Positions 50,309 to 61,023 of a stretch of DNA of 64,000 nt are shown piece by piece (the first letter of the stretch is position 1; every line of letters begins with the position of its first letter). Position numbers and translations under genes: made by a program. This DNA comes from Verrucomicrobiota bacterium. GTDB lineage: Bacteria; Verrucomicrobiota; Verrucomicrobiia; Opitutales; Intestinicryptomonadaceae. Location: positions 1-64,000 of the forward strand of contig QALA01000079.1 of the NCBI GenBank assembly GCA_003343565.1, written 5' to 3'. The notes under the pieces were generated by a model that saw only the letters and a program-made list of their open reading frames with translations, had not been told where the DNA came from and searched no databases.

Positions 50309-51910
50309 ATGAAATTGCACATCTCGACCAACGCGCTCGCCGCCGCGGCTTTCCTGTCGGCCGCCCCGCTTTTCCTCGCCGCCGAAACCTACTATTTCGA
50401 CACCAACACTCTGAGCTCCTTGGGATACTCTTCCGACATTATGTTCAGCCAATCCCTCTCCATTGAAAACGGCGGCTCCACCGTCTATCTTTGGTACACC
50501 AAGAGCGAAGACGGCGCAAAGACATACCTTACGGAACTGCCGAACCTCTCGGAGACGGGCTCGCAGGGAAATCCCCTGCACTCCATATCGTTCGGGGAAT
50601 CGCAGGCCGGATTTTCGCGCACCTTATTTTTTGATACCGACATAAACGTCGCCAGAATCGACAACTACGCCACGAATTTCGTGCCCAAAATGCAAAGCGA
50701 AGAATACTCGGCATCCGTCGGCACGATTTCCGGCCATTCGTATTACACGGGATTCTACGGAAACGCCACAAACCTCGTCGTCGGGGACATAGACAACGCT
50801 TCAGGCTGCGTCACCGTTCTCGGAGATACGAGCAGGCCCCTAAAAAGCCTGCGCGTGACCGGAACGTGGAATATTATGTCAAACGGGGGCGGCGCAAGGT
50901 CGTGCCTCTACGTGACGGATACGGAAAACCACGGCATAGACAATCCGGACGCCGTAATAAACAGGGTGTACGCGTCGACTTCAAAACAGTCCGATGCCCT
51001 GTTGTCCTACGGAATATGTTATACGAGTCTGACCGCGGCTATAAATGCGGACTCGTACACATGGTTCAACTCGTTTGAGGGAACGGCGGGGATAGTCGTT
51101 TCGGGTTCGGAATCCTCGACGGGAACGCTGACTGCAGTGTTTACAAACTCCATTTCCGCGTCGTCCAACGGTTCGCTGTGGGAGGGAGACAGGACCTTTA
51201 ACCGCAACGAAAACGGCGGAGGCAAACTCGCCTTGGTTATGAGAAGCTCGACGCAAACGGAAACGGGCGAATACGTATATTTAAACAATACGCAGACATT
51301 CGGCGGCGACTACATGGGATTTAGCGGCGGAGTGGATATGATAAGCGGCGGGCTTTTCCTCAACTACTCCGCAACCGGAGCCGATCGCACGCACGGAAAT
51401 CTTAAACTGCGGAAGGCCGAAGGGGCTCAGGCCGCGGTATTCGGCAACAGCGCGGCGGAAGTCGGCGGAACATTCGTATTTACGGATCTCGAAGTCTCCG
51501 ACGGCGGAGGCTCCATACGCGTCCGCCTGGATTTGAACGACAACCTCGACCTGATTTTCGACTCCATTTCCCTCACGGGCGCCGCCGCCGGCAGCGGAGA
51601 GGTGAAAATATCGTTTGCCAATGCGCTCGGACAAAGCCCGGAGGACTATCTGGCGTTTCTCATAGCCGAAAGCGCGCAGGAGGGCATAAAAGTCATATCT
51701 TGGGCGCAGGCCGCCAGCTCCGACATCATATTTACTACAGACGACGAATACGCAACGATAATGCACGACGGAGTCGAATACATGTTTTCAGCATACAACG
51801 GCGCGGACGGATTGTACGTAGCCTACGTCGTTCCGGAACCCGCCGAATGGGCGGCGGCGTTCGGGATTCTCGCGCTTGCGGCGGCGGCTCTGCGCAGGCG
51901 CGGGCGTTAG
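50309..51910 (+). CDS. PEP-CTERM sorting-signal surface protein
   Basis: 533-residue secreted protein. Signal peptide at the start (MKLHISTNALAAAAFLSAAPLFLAAE); the body is Gly/Ser/Thr/Asn-rich and beta-rich with repeated strand-like segments, resembling autotransporter-type passenger domains (for example FGGDYMGFSGGVDMISGGLF and NLKLRKAEGAQAAVFGN). The C-terminus is a textbook PEP-CTERM signal: VVPEPAEWAAAFGI, a hydrophobic helix, and RRRGR. Such proteins are processed by an exosortase and displayed with exopolysaccharide; no exosortase gene is in the window. ATG 50309 fits the signal peptide; 50270 is an alternative. A strong terminator follows. Confidence 0.88.
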   Translation: MKLHISTNALAAAAFLSAAPLFLAAETYYFDTNTLSSLGYSSDIMFSQSLSIENGGSTVYLWYTKSEDGAKTYLTELPNLSETGSQGNPLHSISFGESQAGFSRTLFFDTDINVARIDNYATNFVPKMQSEEYSASVGTISGHSYYTGFYGNATNLVVGDIDNASGCVTVLGDTSRPLKSLRVTGTWNIMSNGGGARSCLYVTDTENHGIDNPDAVINRVYASTSKQSDALLSYGICYTSLTAAINADSYTWFNSFEGTAGIVVSGSESSTGTLTAVFTNSISASSNGSLWEGDRTFNRNENGGGKLALVMRSSTQTETGEYVYLNNTQTFGGDYMGFSGGVDMISGGLFLNYSATGADRTHGNLKLRKAEGAQAAVFGNSAAEVGGTFVFTDLEVSDGGGSIRVRLDLNDNLDLIFDSISLTGAAAGSGEVKISFANALGQSPEDYLAFLIAESAQEGIKVISWAQAASSDIIFTTDDEYATIMHDGVEYMFSAYNGADGLYVAYVVPEPAEWAAAFGILALAAAALRRRGR

Positions 51911-52406
51911 CGCAAACGGCGGCGTTAAAAAGGCCTTTGCGGCGCGCAAATTTTGCGCGCCGTTTTTGCTTTATCGAAAACGCCGAAAAAGCCGCCGGAC
52001 GATTTTTTGCGAAAGAACGAAGCGGTTTCGGCAAGGAAATAATTTCCGGCGTTTGGGCGAAGAAGGCCGTCCGCATTTAATGGATTATATTTAACGGATT
52101 GCGTTTGACGGATTGCATACAACGCATTCCGAACTTTCGCGGCTCTTGTCCGCCTTTTTGGGAAGGCGCAAAAAATTTTTTTGCCGAATCTGCCGGAGCG
52201 TTTGCGGCATTCGCACCGCTGCGCCGGAAATTCTTGCGCCGAGGATTCCCTTTGCCGAAATTCCATTTGCCTACATTTCCGCGCCGTCAAAGGGAAAATT
52301 AAAGCGCACGTGCAAAAGTTCGCGTTAGGACGCGCGAAAAGAATTTATTAAAGTTTCGCCCAATTTGCGCTTGAACGGCGTCTGCGAACGCCCTATTTTT
52401 TTGCCT
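51911..52406. other. Intergenic region between PEP-CTERM and fucosidase genes
   Basis: 496 bases. Holds the terminator at 51940. A direct series of ATTTAA/CGGATTG repeats occurs near 52078-52115. No promoter consensus for the fucosidase and no gene found. Confidence 0.4.
51940..51967 (+). terminator. Strong Rho-independent terminator of the PEP-CTERM gene
   Basis: A perfect eleven-base inverted repeat (51940-51950 with 51952-51962) followed directly by TTTTT. It lies 30 bases after the stop codon. The near-zero loop means the innermost pairs open in the real hairpin. Confidence 0.85.
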
Positions 52407-53759
52407 ATGAAAAAAGTATTCGCTTTATTGACGTTATTCGGAACTCTCGCGGCATTTGCGGAAAGCCCAAACATAGTATTGCCCAATCAAAGGCAAATAG
52501 AATGGGCCGAATGCGAGATAGGCCTGATTCTGCACCTCGATCTGCAATGCTTCAAACCCGACTACAAATGGCGCAATTTCGGTTCCCACCCGCCGGCCTC
52601 CATCTTCAATCCGGCCGAGTTGGACACCGAACAGTGGATGCGCGCCGCAAAGGCGATAGGCGCAAAATACATCGTGTTCGTGGCAAAGCATTGCAGCGGA
52701 TTTTCGCTCTGGCCCACAAAGGCGCACGAATACAGCGTTAAAAACGCCGCGTGGAAGGGGGGAAAGGGCGACATCGTGCGCGAGTTCGTGGACTCCTGCC
52801 GGAGAAACTCCATAAAGCCCGGCATTTACGCCAGCACCAGCGCGAACGGGCTGTTTCATGTCGATAGGGGGATTGTAGCCAAAGGCGCTCCCGTAAGCCA
52901 GTCTGAATACGGAAAAATGGTAAGCATGCAACTGGAGGAACTTTGGTCGAATTACGGCGAATTGTTCGAAGTGTGGTTTGACGGCGGCGTGCTCTCGAAA
53001 GCCAACGGGGGCGAGAGAATACTGCCCCTGCTGAAGAAGCTGCAGCCCAATGCGATTGCCTTTCAGGGGCCGTACATGTTTGAAAACCTAATCCGCTGGG
53101 TGGGGAACGAGGACGGAACGGCGCCCTACCCCTGCTGGGCCACGGCGAACGAAACCACGGATTCCGACGGAACGGTCGCCGTCAAGGGTCTGCACGGGGA
53201 TCCGAACGCAAAATTCTGGTGCCCCGGCGAGGCGGACTTCCCGCTGCGCTGGAATCGGGCCTTCCAAGGCGGCTGGTTCTGGAAAGCCGGCGAGGACGAC
53301 AAACTCTTCACCGTCGAGCAGCTGATGAAAAAATACGAAACCAGCGTGGGCAGAAACACGAACATGCTTGTCGGAGTCGTGATTGACTCGCGCGGCCTTG
53401 TGCCGGACGCCGACATGAAAAGGCTCGAAGAATGGGGCGCGCAAATAAGGAAGATGTACGGCAGTCCCATAGCGTCCAAATCGGAGAGCGGCGGAAGCTC
53501 GTTCACGATAACGTTCGACTCCCCCAAGACCGTCGACCGCGCCATAATTCAGGAGGACATAAAATTCGGCGAGCGCGTGTTGGAATACGCGCTTGAGGGG
53601 CTCGAATCCGGCAAGTGGATTCCCCTGTCAAAGGGAACGTGCGTGGGGCACAAGCGCATAGACAAGTTTGAGCCAAAAAAGATTTCCGCCCTGCGCTTCA
53701 CGGCGACAAAAACCAAAGCGGAACCCAAAATCAAGACTCTGCTGGCTTTTGAAAAATAG
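52407..53759 (+). CDS. Secreted GH29 alpha-L-fucosidase (plant FUC1-like branch)
   Basis: Releases L-fucose from glycans. 450 residues with a signal peptide (MKKVFALLTLFGTLAAFAES). The catalytic barrel shows FNPAELDTEQWMRAAKAIGA, SVKNAAWKGGKGDIVREF and the nucleophile aspartate in EVWFDGG. The sugar-binding histidine block, usually KHHDGF, reads KHCSGF, and the usual HFG/HWG near the start reads HLD, so specificity may differ from standard fucosidases. A C-terminal beta domain (F5/8-type, from SSFTITFDSPKTVDRAII) follows, as in the plant-type branch. ATG 52407 gives the signal peptide. Single gene. Confidence 0.83.
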   Translation: MKKVFALLTLFGTLAAFAESPNIVLPNQRQIEWAECEIGLILHLDLQCFKPDYKWRNFGSHPPASIFNPAELDTEQWMRAAKAIGAKYIVFVAKHCSGFSLWPTKAHEYSVKNAAWKGGKGDIVREFVDSCRRNSIKPGIYASTSANGLFHVDRGIVAKGAPVSQSEYGKMVSMQLEELWSNYGELFEVWFDGGVLSKANGGERILPLLKKLQPNAIAFQGPYMFENLIRWVGNEDGTAPYPCWATANETTDSDGTVAVKGLHGDPNAKFWCPGEADFPLRWNRAFQGGWFWKAGEDDKLFTVEQLMKKYETSVGRNTNMLVGVVIDSRGLVPDADMKRLEEWGAQIRKMYGSPIASKSESGGSSFTITFDSPKTVDRAIIQEDIKFGERVLEYALEGLESGKWIPLSKGTCVGHKRIDKFEPKKISALRFTATKTKAEPKIKTLLAFEK

Positions 53760-54461
53760 CCTTCGGGAATCCAAAAAAACGGGCGGGCGAAAGCGTCCAA
53801 TTAAAACCGCCCTTCGGACGTTTGGCTGCGCGCCTTCCCTAAAATAGGCGGCGGAATGAACGGCGAATCGGACGCTAAAGCGCAAGGCGAGTTGAAAAAC
53901 TCCTTGCGCTTTCTCTTGCCCTCTGGGCGGCGCAAAGTCATAGATGTCGCTTGGAAAATTGAGGCGGAAAAATTGTCGGATAGTTGGGGGCACATTGTTT
54001 CGCCCAAGCGGAGGTATTAAATTAAAGCGCCTCGCGCATTCAAATGGGCTTTCGCATCTGCCGCCTTTTGGCAGCGGGACATTAAAGAACAACCGCTTGC
54101 CGCAACCCTGCGCGCAGAATGCGCCGGCAATCTGCAAAATCGAACTGCCGCCGCCGTGCGAAAAGCGGCAACGGAAAGCAAATCCGGACGGCGGAAAATG
54201 GCGCCATAATGCCTGTCGGCCGCAGATGCGGCAACGCAACGGGCGATATGCGCATTTTCCGCAATGGCGAAAGCGAAAAAATCAAAACCATGCAATCCCG
54301 CCGAATCCATTGAAGACTCCCAATAATGCGGGCATCGCAAACTGACAGCGAAACCGCGCAATGAAACAAAGCGGTGAAAATTCCGACATTATAAGCGCGC
54401 CGCAAATATTTAGAGGCGCAAAAAAAAATCAGCGCGCAATCAGCAACGCCCTGCGGGAAAG
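53760..54461. other. Convergent intergenic region with a long hairpin
   Basis: 702 bases between the fucosidase and the UDG-like gene. Apart from the hairpin at 53877 no feature is recognised; frames are Arg/Pro-rich without family resemblance. Confidence 0.45.
53877..53912. terminator. Long hairpin, probable terminator between convergent genes
   Basis: AAAGCGCAAG (53877-53886) pairs with CTTGCGCTTT (53903-53912) and inside it GAGTT pairs with AACTC, with only a two-base bulge: fifteen pairs and a four-base loop. No T tract beyond CTTTCTCTT follows. It lies 117 bases after the fucosidase stop. Confidence 0.55.
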
Positions 54462-55061
54462 TCAGAGGATTCCCGCGCGCTTAAACATCTCGGCATAGAG
54501 TTGCGCCTTTTGGGATACGGGCTTTGGATAGGCGCGCGAAGAGGAGGGCATCGCGTAGAAGTCAAATTCCCTGCCGGCAAATTTTACGCGAACGGAGCCG
54601 CCCGCGGAAGGCGCGCGCGTCTTGCAAATTTCCGCAAGAGTCTCCGCCGCCTTTTTTCCGGCGGCGGCAATCGACGAGCATTCCGGCAGCCTCGCAAGAG
54701 CCGACGCCAAATCCAAAGGCTCGCATATCTCCAAAAAGGCGTCGCTCGCATTGCCCCGCAGGCGCCTTACCGACACGGCCGTATCGTAGAGCGCGATTTT
54801 TTTTAGCCGCAAGAAATTTTCCAACCGCGCCTTATCGAACGCCTTTTTGCCCTCCGCCACAAAATGCTGCAAATCCGCGAAGAAAACCGCGCCGAATATG
54901 CGCCACATGTCGTTTTGGAAGTTTGGATAGAAAAAGTCCATGCACCAGCGTTCGCGTCCCGGAGGAAACGTTCCCAACATCAACAGCTTCGCTCCGGCCG
55001 GAAAAAACGGCTCAAGCGGGTGACGCTCCAAAGTTGTCGAAGTTTTTGATCTGTCGGACAT
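54462..55061 (-). CDS. Uracil-DNA glycosylase superfamily protein (Mug/DNA-deoxyinosine glycosylase-like)
   Basis: 199-residue protein. The N-terminal HPLEPFFPAGAKLLMLGTFPPG carries the GTFPPG form of UDG motif 1, followed by WCMDFFYPNFQNDMWRIFG (shown in family members that act on deaminated bases), KIALYDTAVSVRR, and the C-terminal MPSSSRAYPK, which occupies the motif-2 position (SPS type). This is the group annotated as DNA-deoxyinosine glycosylase or G/U mismatch glycosylase. ATG 55061 is used; the frame is open upstream without similarity. Single gene on the minus strand. Confidence 0.78.
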   Translation of the reverse strand: MSDRSKTSTTLERHPLEPFFPAGAKLLMLGTFPPGRERWCMDFFYPNFQNDMWRIFGAVFFADLQHFVAEGKKAFDKARLENFLRLKKIALYDTAVSVRRLRGNASDAFLEICEPLDLASALARLPECSSIAAAGKKAAETLAEICKTRAPSAGGSVRVKFAGREFDFYAMPSSSRAYPKPVSQKAQLYAEMFKRAGIL

Positions 55062-55845
55062 GGAATTTAGAATTTGCCGTCTCGGAATTGCCGAAAGCGG
55101 CGCGGCTTGAAATGCCGGCTCTTTTTTTCCGCCCGTTTTTGCGCGCCGCAAATGCGAACGGCCCTACGCGGAGGGTCATTTTTGAAGCGATTATTCGATA
55201 CATGGCAAATCTGTTCAAGCGCAAAAGAAAGATTCGTCTTTCTTGCCCATTACCGCCTTACCGCACGCTTCGGCCGCAGATTTTGCGTTGCGGGTTTGCA
55301 AGCGGAATATCGAAAACGCAATAACGGGTTAGACAATTTGGAGCATAGCGGATTGCGGCAAATTGCGATTATGATTTGAGTTCGGAAATATTTTTTACCC
55401 CCCCCAACCTTTAAAAACGTATCCGCGCCACAACTAAGGCAATGCCTTGAAAACTTCTTTCAATAGGCGGAAATCATGGATACTTCAACCCCATGCGCAG
55501 GACGAAAATATTGCGGGGCATAGGGGCGAAACATTCGAAAATCTCCCGCGCGCCGCGCGCTTCGCCGCGCGAACGCAAGGAGGAAAAATCCGAAAAAAAA
55601 ACGCAAATTCCGCCGCCCTTTCAAAGCGTCCCCGCATCGCGCCGCTTTTTTTCGAAAACCGCCGAGAATCTCCGAAACGGGAGGCGCAAACGCGAAATCC
55701 TTTTCAGATTCCGCCCCATTTTCGCAAAATAAAATTCGCTATGCGCCAAAAACCGAAAAATGCGCGCGGTTTAGAAAAAATCCTTGAAAGGAAAAAGGAC
55801 GCGAATAAAAAACTTTTCCTGTTTTTTTAAGGAAGGATTAGCCTA
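55062..55845. other. Divergent intergenic region UDG-like / dapF
   Basis: 784 bases. The right end holds a terminator-like hairpin just before dapF. I looked for the lysine riboswitch core and did not find it. A 127-residue Lys/Arg-rich plus frame covers 55447-55830 but has no family character. Confidence 0.45.
55789..55828 (+). terminator. Terminator-like hairpin in the dapF leader
   Basis: AGGAAAA (55789-55795) pairs with TTTTCCT (55814-55820), then G and seven T's (55822-55828). The dapF ribosome site (AAGGAAGGA) starts directly after it. It either ends an upstream transcript or attenuates dapF. Confidence 0.45.
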
Positions 55846-56709
55846 ATGAAATTCCACAAATACCACGCCCTCGGAAACGACTATCTCGTTCTCGACCCAA
55901 TCGACTGCCCAAAATGCCCCGAAGGTCTCGACATCGTGAAAATCTGCCACAGAAACTTCGGACTCGGTTCCGACGGAATTCTCTTCGGCCCCGAAAAGAG
56001 CGACAAGGCCGACTTCAAGCTGCGCATACTCAATCCCGACGCGAGCGAGGCCGAAAAGAGCGGAAACGGCCTTCGCATATTTTCCAAATACCTATTCGAT
56101 TCCGGAAGGGTCTGCGAGGACAAGCCCTTCACGGTCGACACGCTCGGCGGCGTTGTCACCTGCGCGGTATCCGGCGGCGGCAATATGATAACCGTTGAAA
56201 TGGGAAAGGTCAGCTTCGACTCCGACCGCATTCCCGTGGCCGGACCAAAGCGCGAGGTAATAAACGAAGAATTTGAAATCCGCGGCGCAAAATACAAATA
56301 CTGCTGCGCGACGGTCGGGAATCCGCACTGCGTGCTGCCCATGGAAAGCGCGAGCGCGGAGCTTGCAAAACAAATCGGGCCGGACATCGAAAATATGACT
56401 TCGCTCTTCCCGAACCGCACGAACGTCCAGCTTCTCCAAGTTTTGGACCGCAACAATATCAAAATCGAGATATGGGAACGCGGCGCGGGATACACGCTGG
56501 CTTCCGGAAGCAGCTCAAGCGCGGCGGCCGCCGTCGCGCACAAATTGGGACTTTGCGATTCGGACATAACCGTCCATATGGAGGGCGGAGATCTGAAAAT
56601 CAAAATAGCCCCGGACTTCTCCATAACGATGAGCGGCCCGGCGACAAAAGTCGGCGTTTACGACATGTCGGATTGCGTACTCGCCCAGACTCTTCCCGGA
56701 GCGCGTTAA
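55846..56709 (+). CDS. dapF: Diaminopimelate epimerase homologue with both catalytic cysteines replaced by serine
   Basis: DapF interconverts LL- and meso-diaminopimelate for peptidoglycan and lysine. The 287-residue protein has the family fold and length: KYHALGNDYLVLD at the start, GLGSDGIL, NPDASEAEKSGNGLR, TVGNPHCV, and ERGAGYTLASGSSSSAAAA. In characterised DapF the motifs are MCGNG and ACGTGACA, whose cysteines are the acid and base. Here they are S72 and S220. The rest of the pocket is kept. It may be a Ser-Ser clade of epimerases or an enzyme with another substrate. The ribosome site AAGGAAGGA supports the ATG. Single gene, L33 follows 224 bases later. Confidence 0.8.
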   Translation: MKFHKYHALGNDYLVLDPIDCPKCPEGLDIVKICHRNFGLGSDGILFGPEKSDKADFKLRILNPDASEAEKSGNGLRIFSKYLFDSGRVCEDKPFTVDTLGGVVTCAVSGGGNMITVEMGKVSFDSDRIPVAGPKREVINEEFEIRGAKYKYCCATVGNPHCVLPMESASAELAKQIGPDIENMTSLFPNRTNVQLLQVLDRNNIKIEIWERGAGYTLASGSSSSAAAAVAHKLGLCDSDITVHMEGGDLKIKIAPDFSITMSGPATKVGVYDMSDCVLAQTLPGAR

Positions 56710-56933
56710 AACGCTCCGACTAAGAGTCCGCCCGCGCGCCGATTGTCCGAATGGGAGCTTTCCCAAGAAGGAAACGGCTTGCGGTTTAATCCCGCCCGTA
56801 AGCCTAAGCGCGAATCGCGCGAATGCGCGCCGACAAGCGGACTAAAAGTTTCGGAAAATAAAGCTTGAAAAGCAAACGCACTCCCGACAATATCGCATGT
56901 AATTTTTTAACTAAATAAACTAAAGGAACATTT

Positions 56934-57104
56934 ATGCCCCGCGAGATAGTAATCATAGAATGCACAGAAGCGCGCAAGGAGAACAAATCGCCCTCGCGTT
57001 ATATGACGACGCGCAACCCGCGCAAACAGACGGAAAAAGTCGAAAAGATGAAATACAATCCCGCTCTGAAGCGCCGCACCCTGCACCGCGAAATAAAGAA
57101 GTAA
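56934..57104 (+). CDS. rpmG: 50S ribosomal protein L33
   Basis: 56-residue basic protein of the large subunit. Starts MPREIVIIECTEARKENKSP, then SRYMTTRNPRKQTEKVE and MKYNPALKRRTLHREIKK, which is the L33 pattern. It lacks the four zinc-binding cysteines, so it is the C-minus (zinc-independent) type. An AAAGGAA ribosome site lies eight bases upstream. A strong terminator follows 27 bases after the stop. Confidence 0.95.
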   Translation: MPREIVIIECTEARKENKSPSRYMTTRNPRKQTEKVEKMKYNPALKRRTLHREIKK

Positions 57105-57130
57105 TAGCCGCTTTACGCGCGAATCAAGAA

Positions 57131-57162
57131 ACCGGCCCTACGATTGGAGGGCCGGTTTTTTT
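57131..57162 (+). terminator. Strong Rho-independent terminator of rpmG
   Basis: ACCGGCCCT (57131-57139) pairs perfectly with AGGGCCGGT (57148-57156), eight-base loop, followed by a T7 tract. Confidence 0.9.
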
Positions 57163-57566
57163 GCGGCGGCAGGTCTGGCCGATTTTTTAGAAGATGTCAA
57201 ATCTCCGCAACGCCGCCCGCGCGGCAACGGCTCATTGGGCGGCATTTTTTGCCCGCGGCAAGCGGCAAATTGCCGAGGTTTTTTCGCCCCCCCCCCAAAG
57301 AAAACCTCTTCCAAATCCCTCTTCATTCTGAGCGAAGACGAAAATGCGCCGCCTAAAAAGACAATTAAAACATTTATGCCAAAACAGCTTGAAGAAAAAT
57401 AATTCCCTTGATAGTTCGGCACATGCCTCCCCAAATTTAACCCTCCAATCTGCGCGAAAAATTTTTTTAATCGCTCCAACCTTTCACGCCATATTCCCGC
57501 AATAGCAATAGCCCCGATTTTCAAAAGCGCCTTTCAAATATCGCATGCCGCGCGAAACGCGCCCGC

Positions 57567-57600
57567 AAAAAAAATGCGCGCCCAATACATGGCGCGCATT
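57567..57600 (-). terminator. Strong Rho-independent terminator of ppdK
   Basis: On the minus strand AATGCGCGCC (57600-57591) pairs perfectly with GGCGCGCATT (57582-57573), eight-base loop, followed by a T8 tract to 57567. It starts 24 bases after the ppdK stop. Confidence 0.9.
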
Positions 57601-57623
57601 CGCACATTGAAAAAACGTCAACT

Positions 57624-60392
<2,769 letters not shown>

Positions 60393-61023
60393 AATATGCA
60401 GTAGTATTTTGTTGTTTTTCTTTATGCCTCTATTCATTTGATCGCAGCCGAAACGGACGGCACAAAACCCCGCAGAAAGCGCGCTAACAGTCAGAATCGT
60501 GCCCAGGCAGATTGAGACATTCGCGGTTTCCAACCGTTGCAGTTTTTCAATGGATACCGCAAAAAAGCGCGTCGGCGCTTCCGCCAAACATATCGGCCGC
60601 CAAAATCCGGGCGTCCTCTTAAAAAAGCGGAATTTTCCGCGCGGTCACCTTTTTGTCAGGCCGGGCCGCGCGTCCGGCAAGGAAATAATCGTCTGCGAAA
60701 TACGCATTGCGCGCAAACGACAATTACTCCCGTCGCACAAGTATTTTTTTTCAGAGTTGTATAGGCCCGATATCAAGTCAAGTCTTATTTCTTCCGAAAT
60801 GCCGCATTTGAAAGTTTTTTGCGGATTTTCCCGCGAAAATGCGCGCCGTCTGCCGCGCAACGCGAAAACGGGAATATCCGCCGAAGGCGGCGAAAAACTT
60901 GACACGCCCTCCAAAAGCGCAATTCTAAAAGGGCGCATTGCCGCTGCCGGCGGGATTCGCAGACGGGATTGCGACGGCAATTCGCAAACTGACAAAATTA
61001 TCGGGAGGAGACGTCAAGAAACC
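60393..61023. other. Divergent intergenic region ppdK / glycosidase
   Basis: 631 bases between divergent genes. Must hold both promoters; no clean consensus pair was seen. A GGGAGGAG ribosome-like site lies at 61003-61010, rather far (about 14 bases) from the downstream ATG. Confidence 0.4.

Larger units (their letters stand above)
57105..57623. other. Convergent intergenic region with two terminators
   Basis: 519 bases between convergent rpmG and ppdK. Contains the rpmG terminator (57131), a ten-base C homopolymer near 57286-57296, and the ppdK terminator (57567). No gene seen. Confidence 0.5.

Noticed and set aside
55447..55830. 127-residue plus-strand frame before dapF as a gene
   Set aside because: Lys/Arg-rich, no ribosome site, ends inside a terminator-like hairpin, and resembles no family.
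55440..55845. Lysine riboswitch before dapF
   Set aside because: No L-box core; only a terminator-like hairpin is present.
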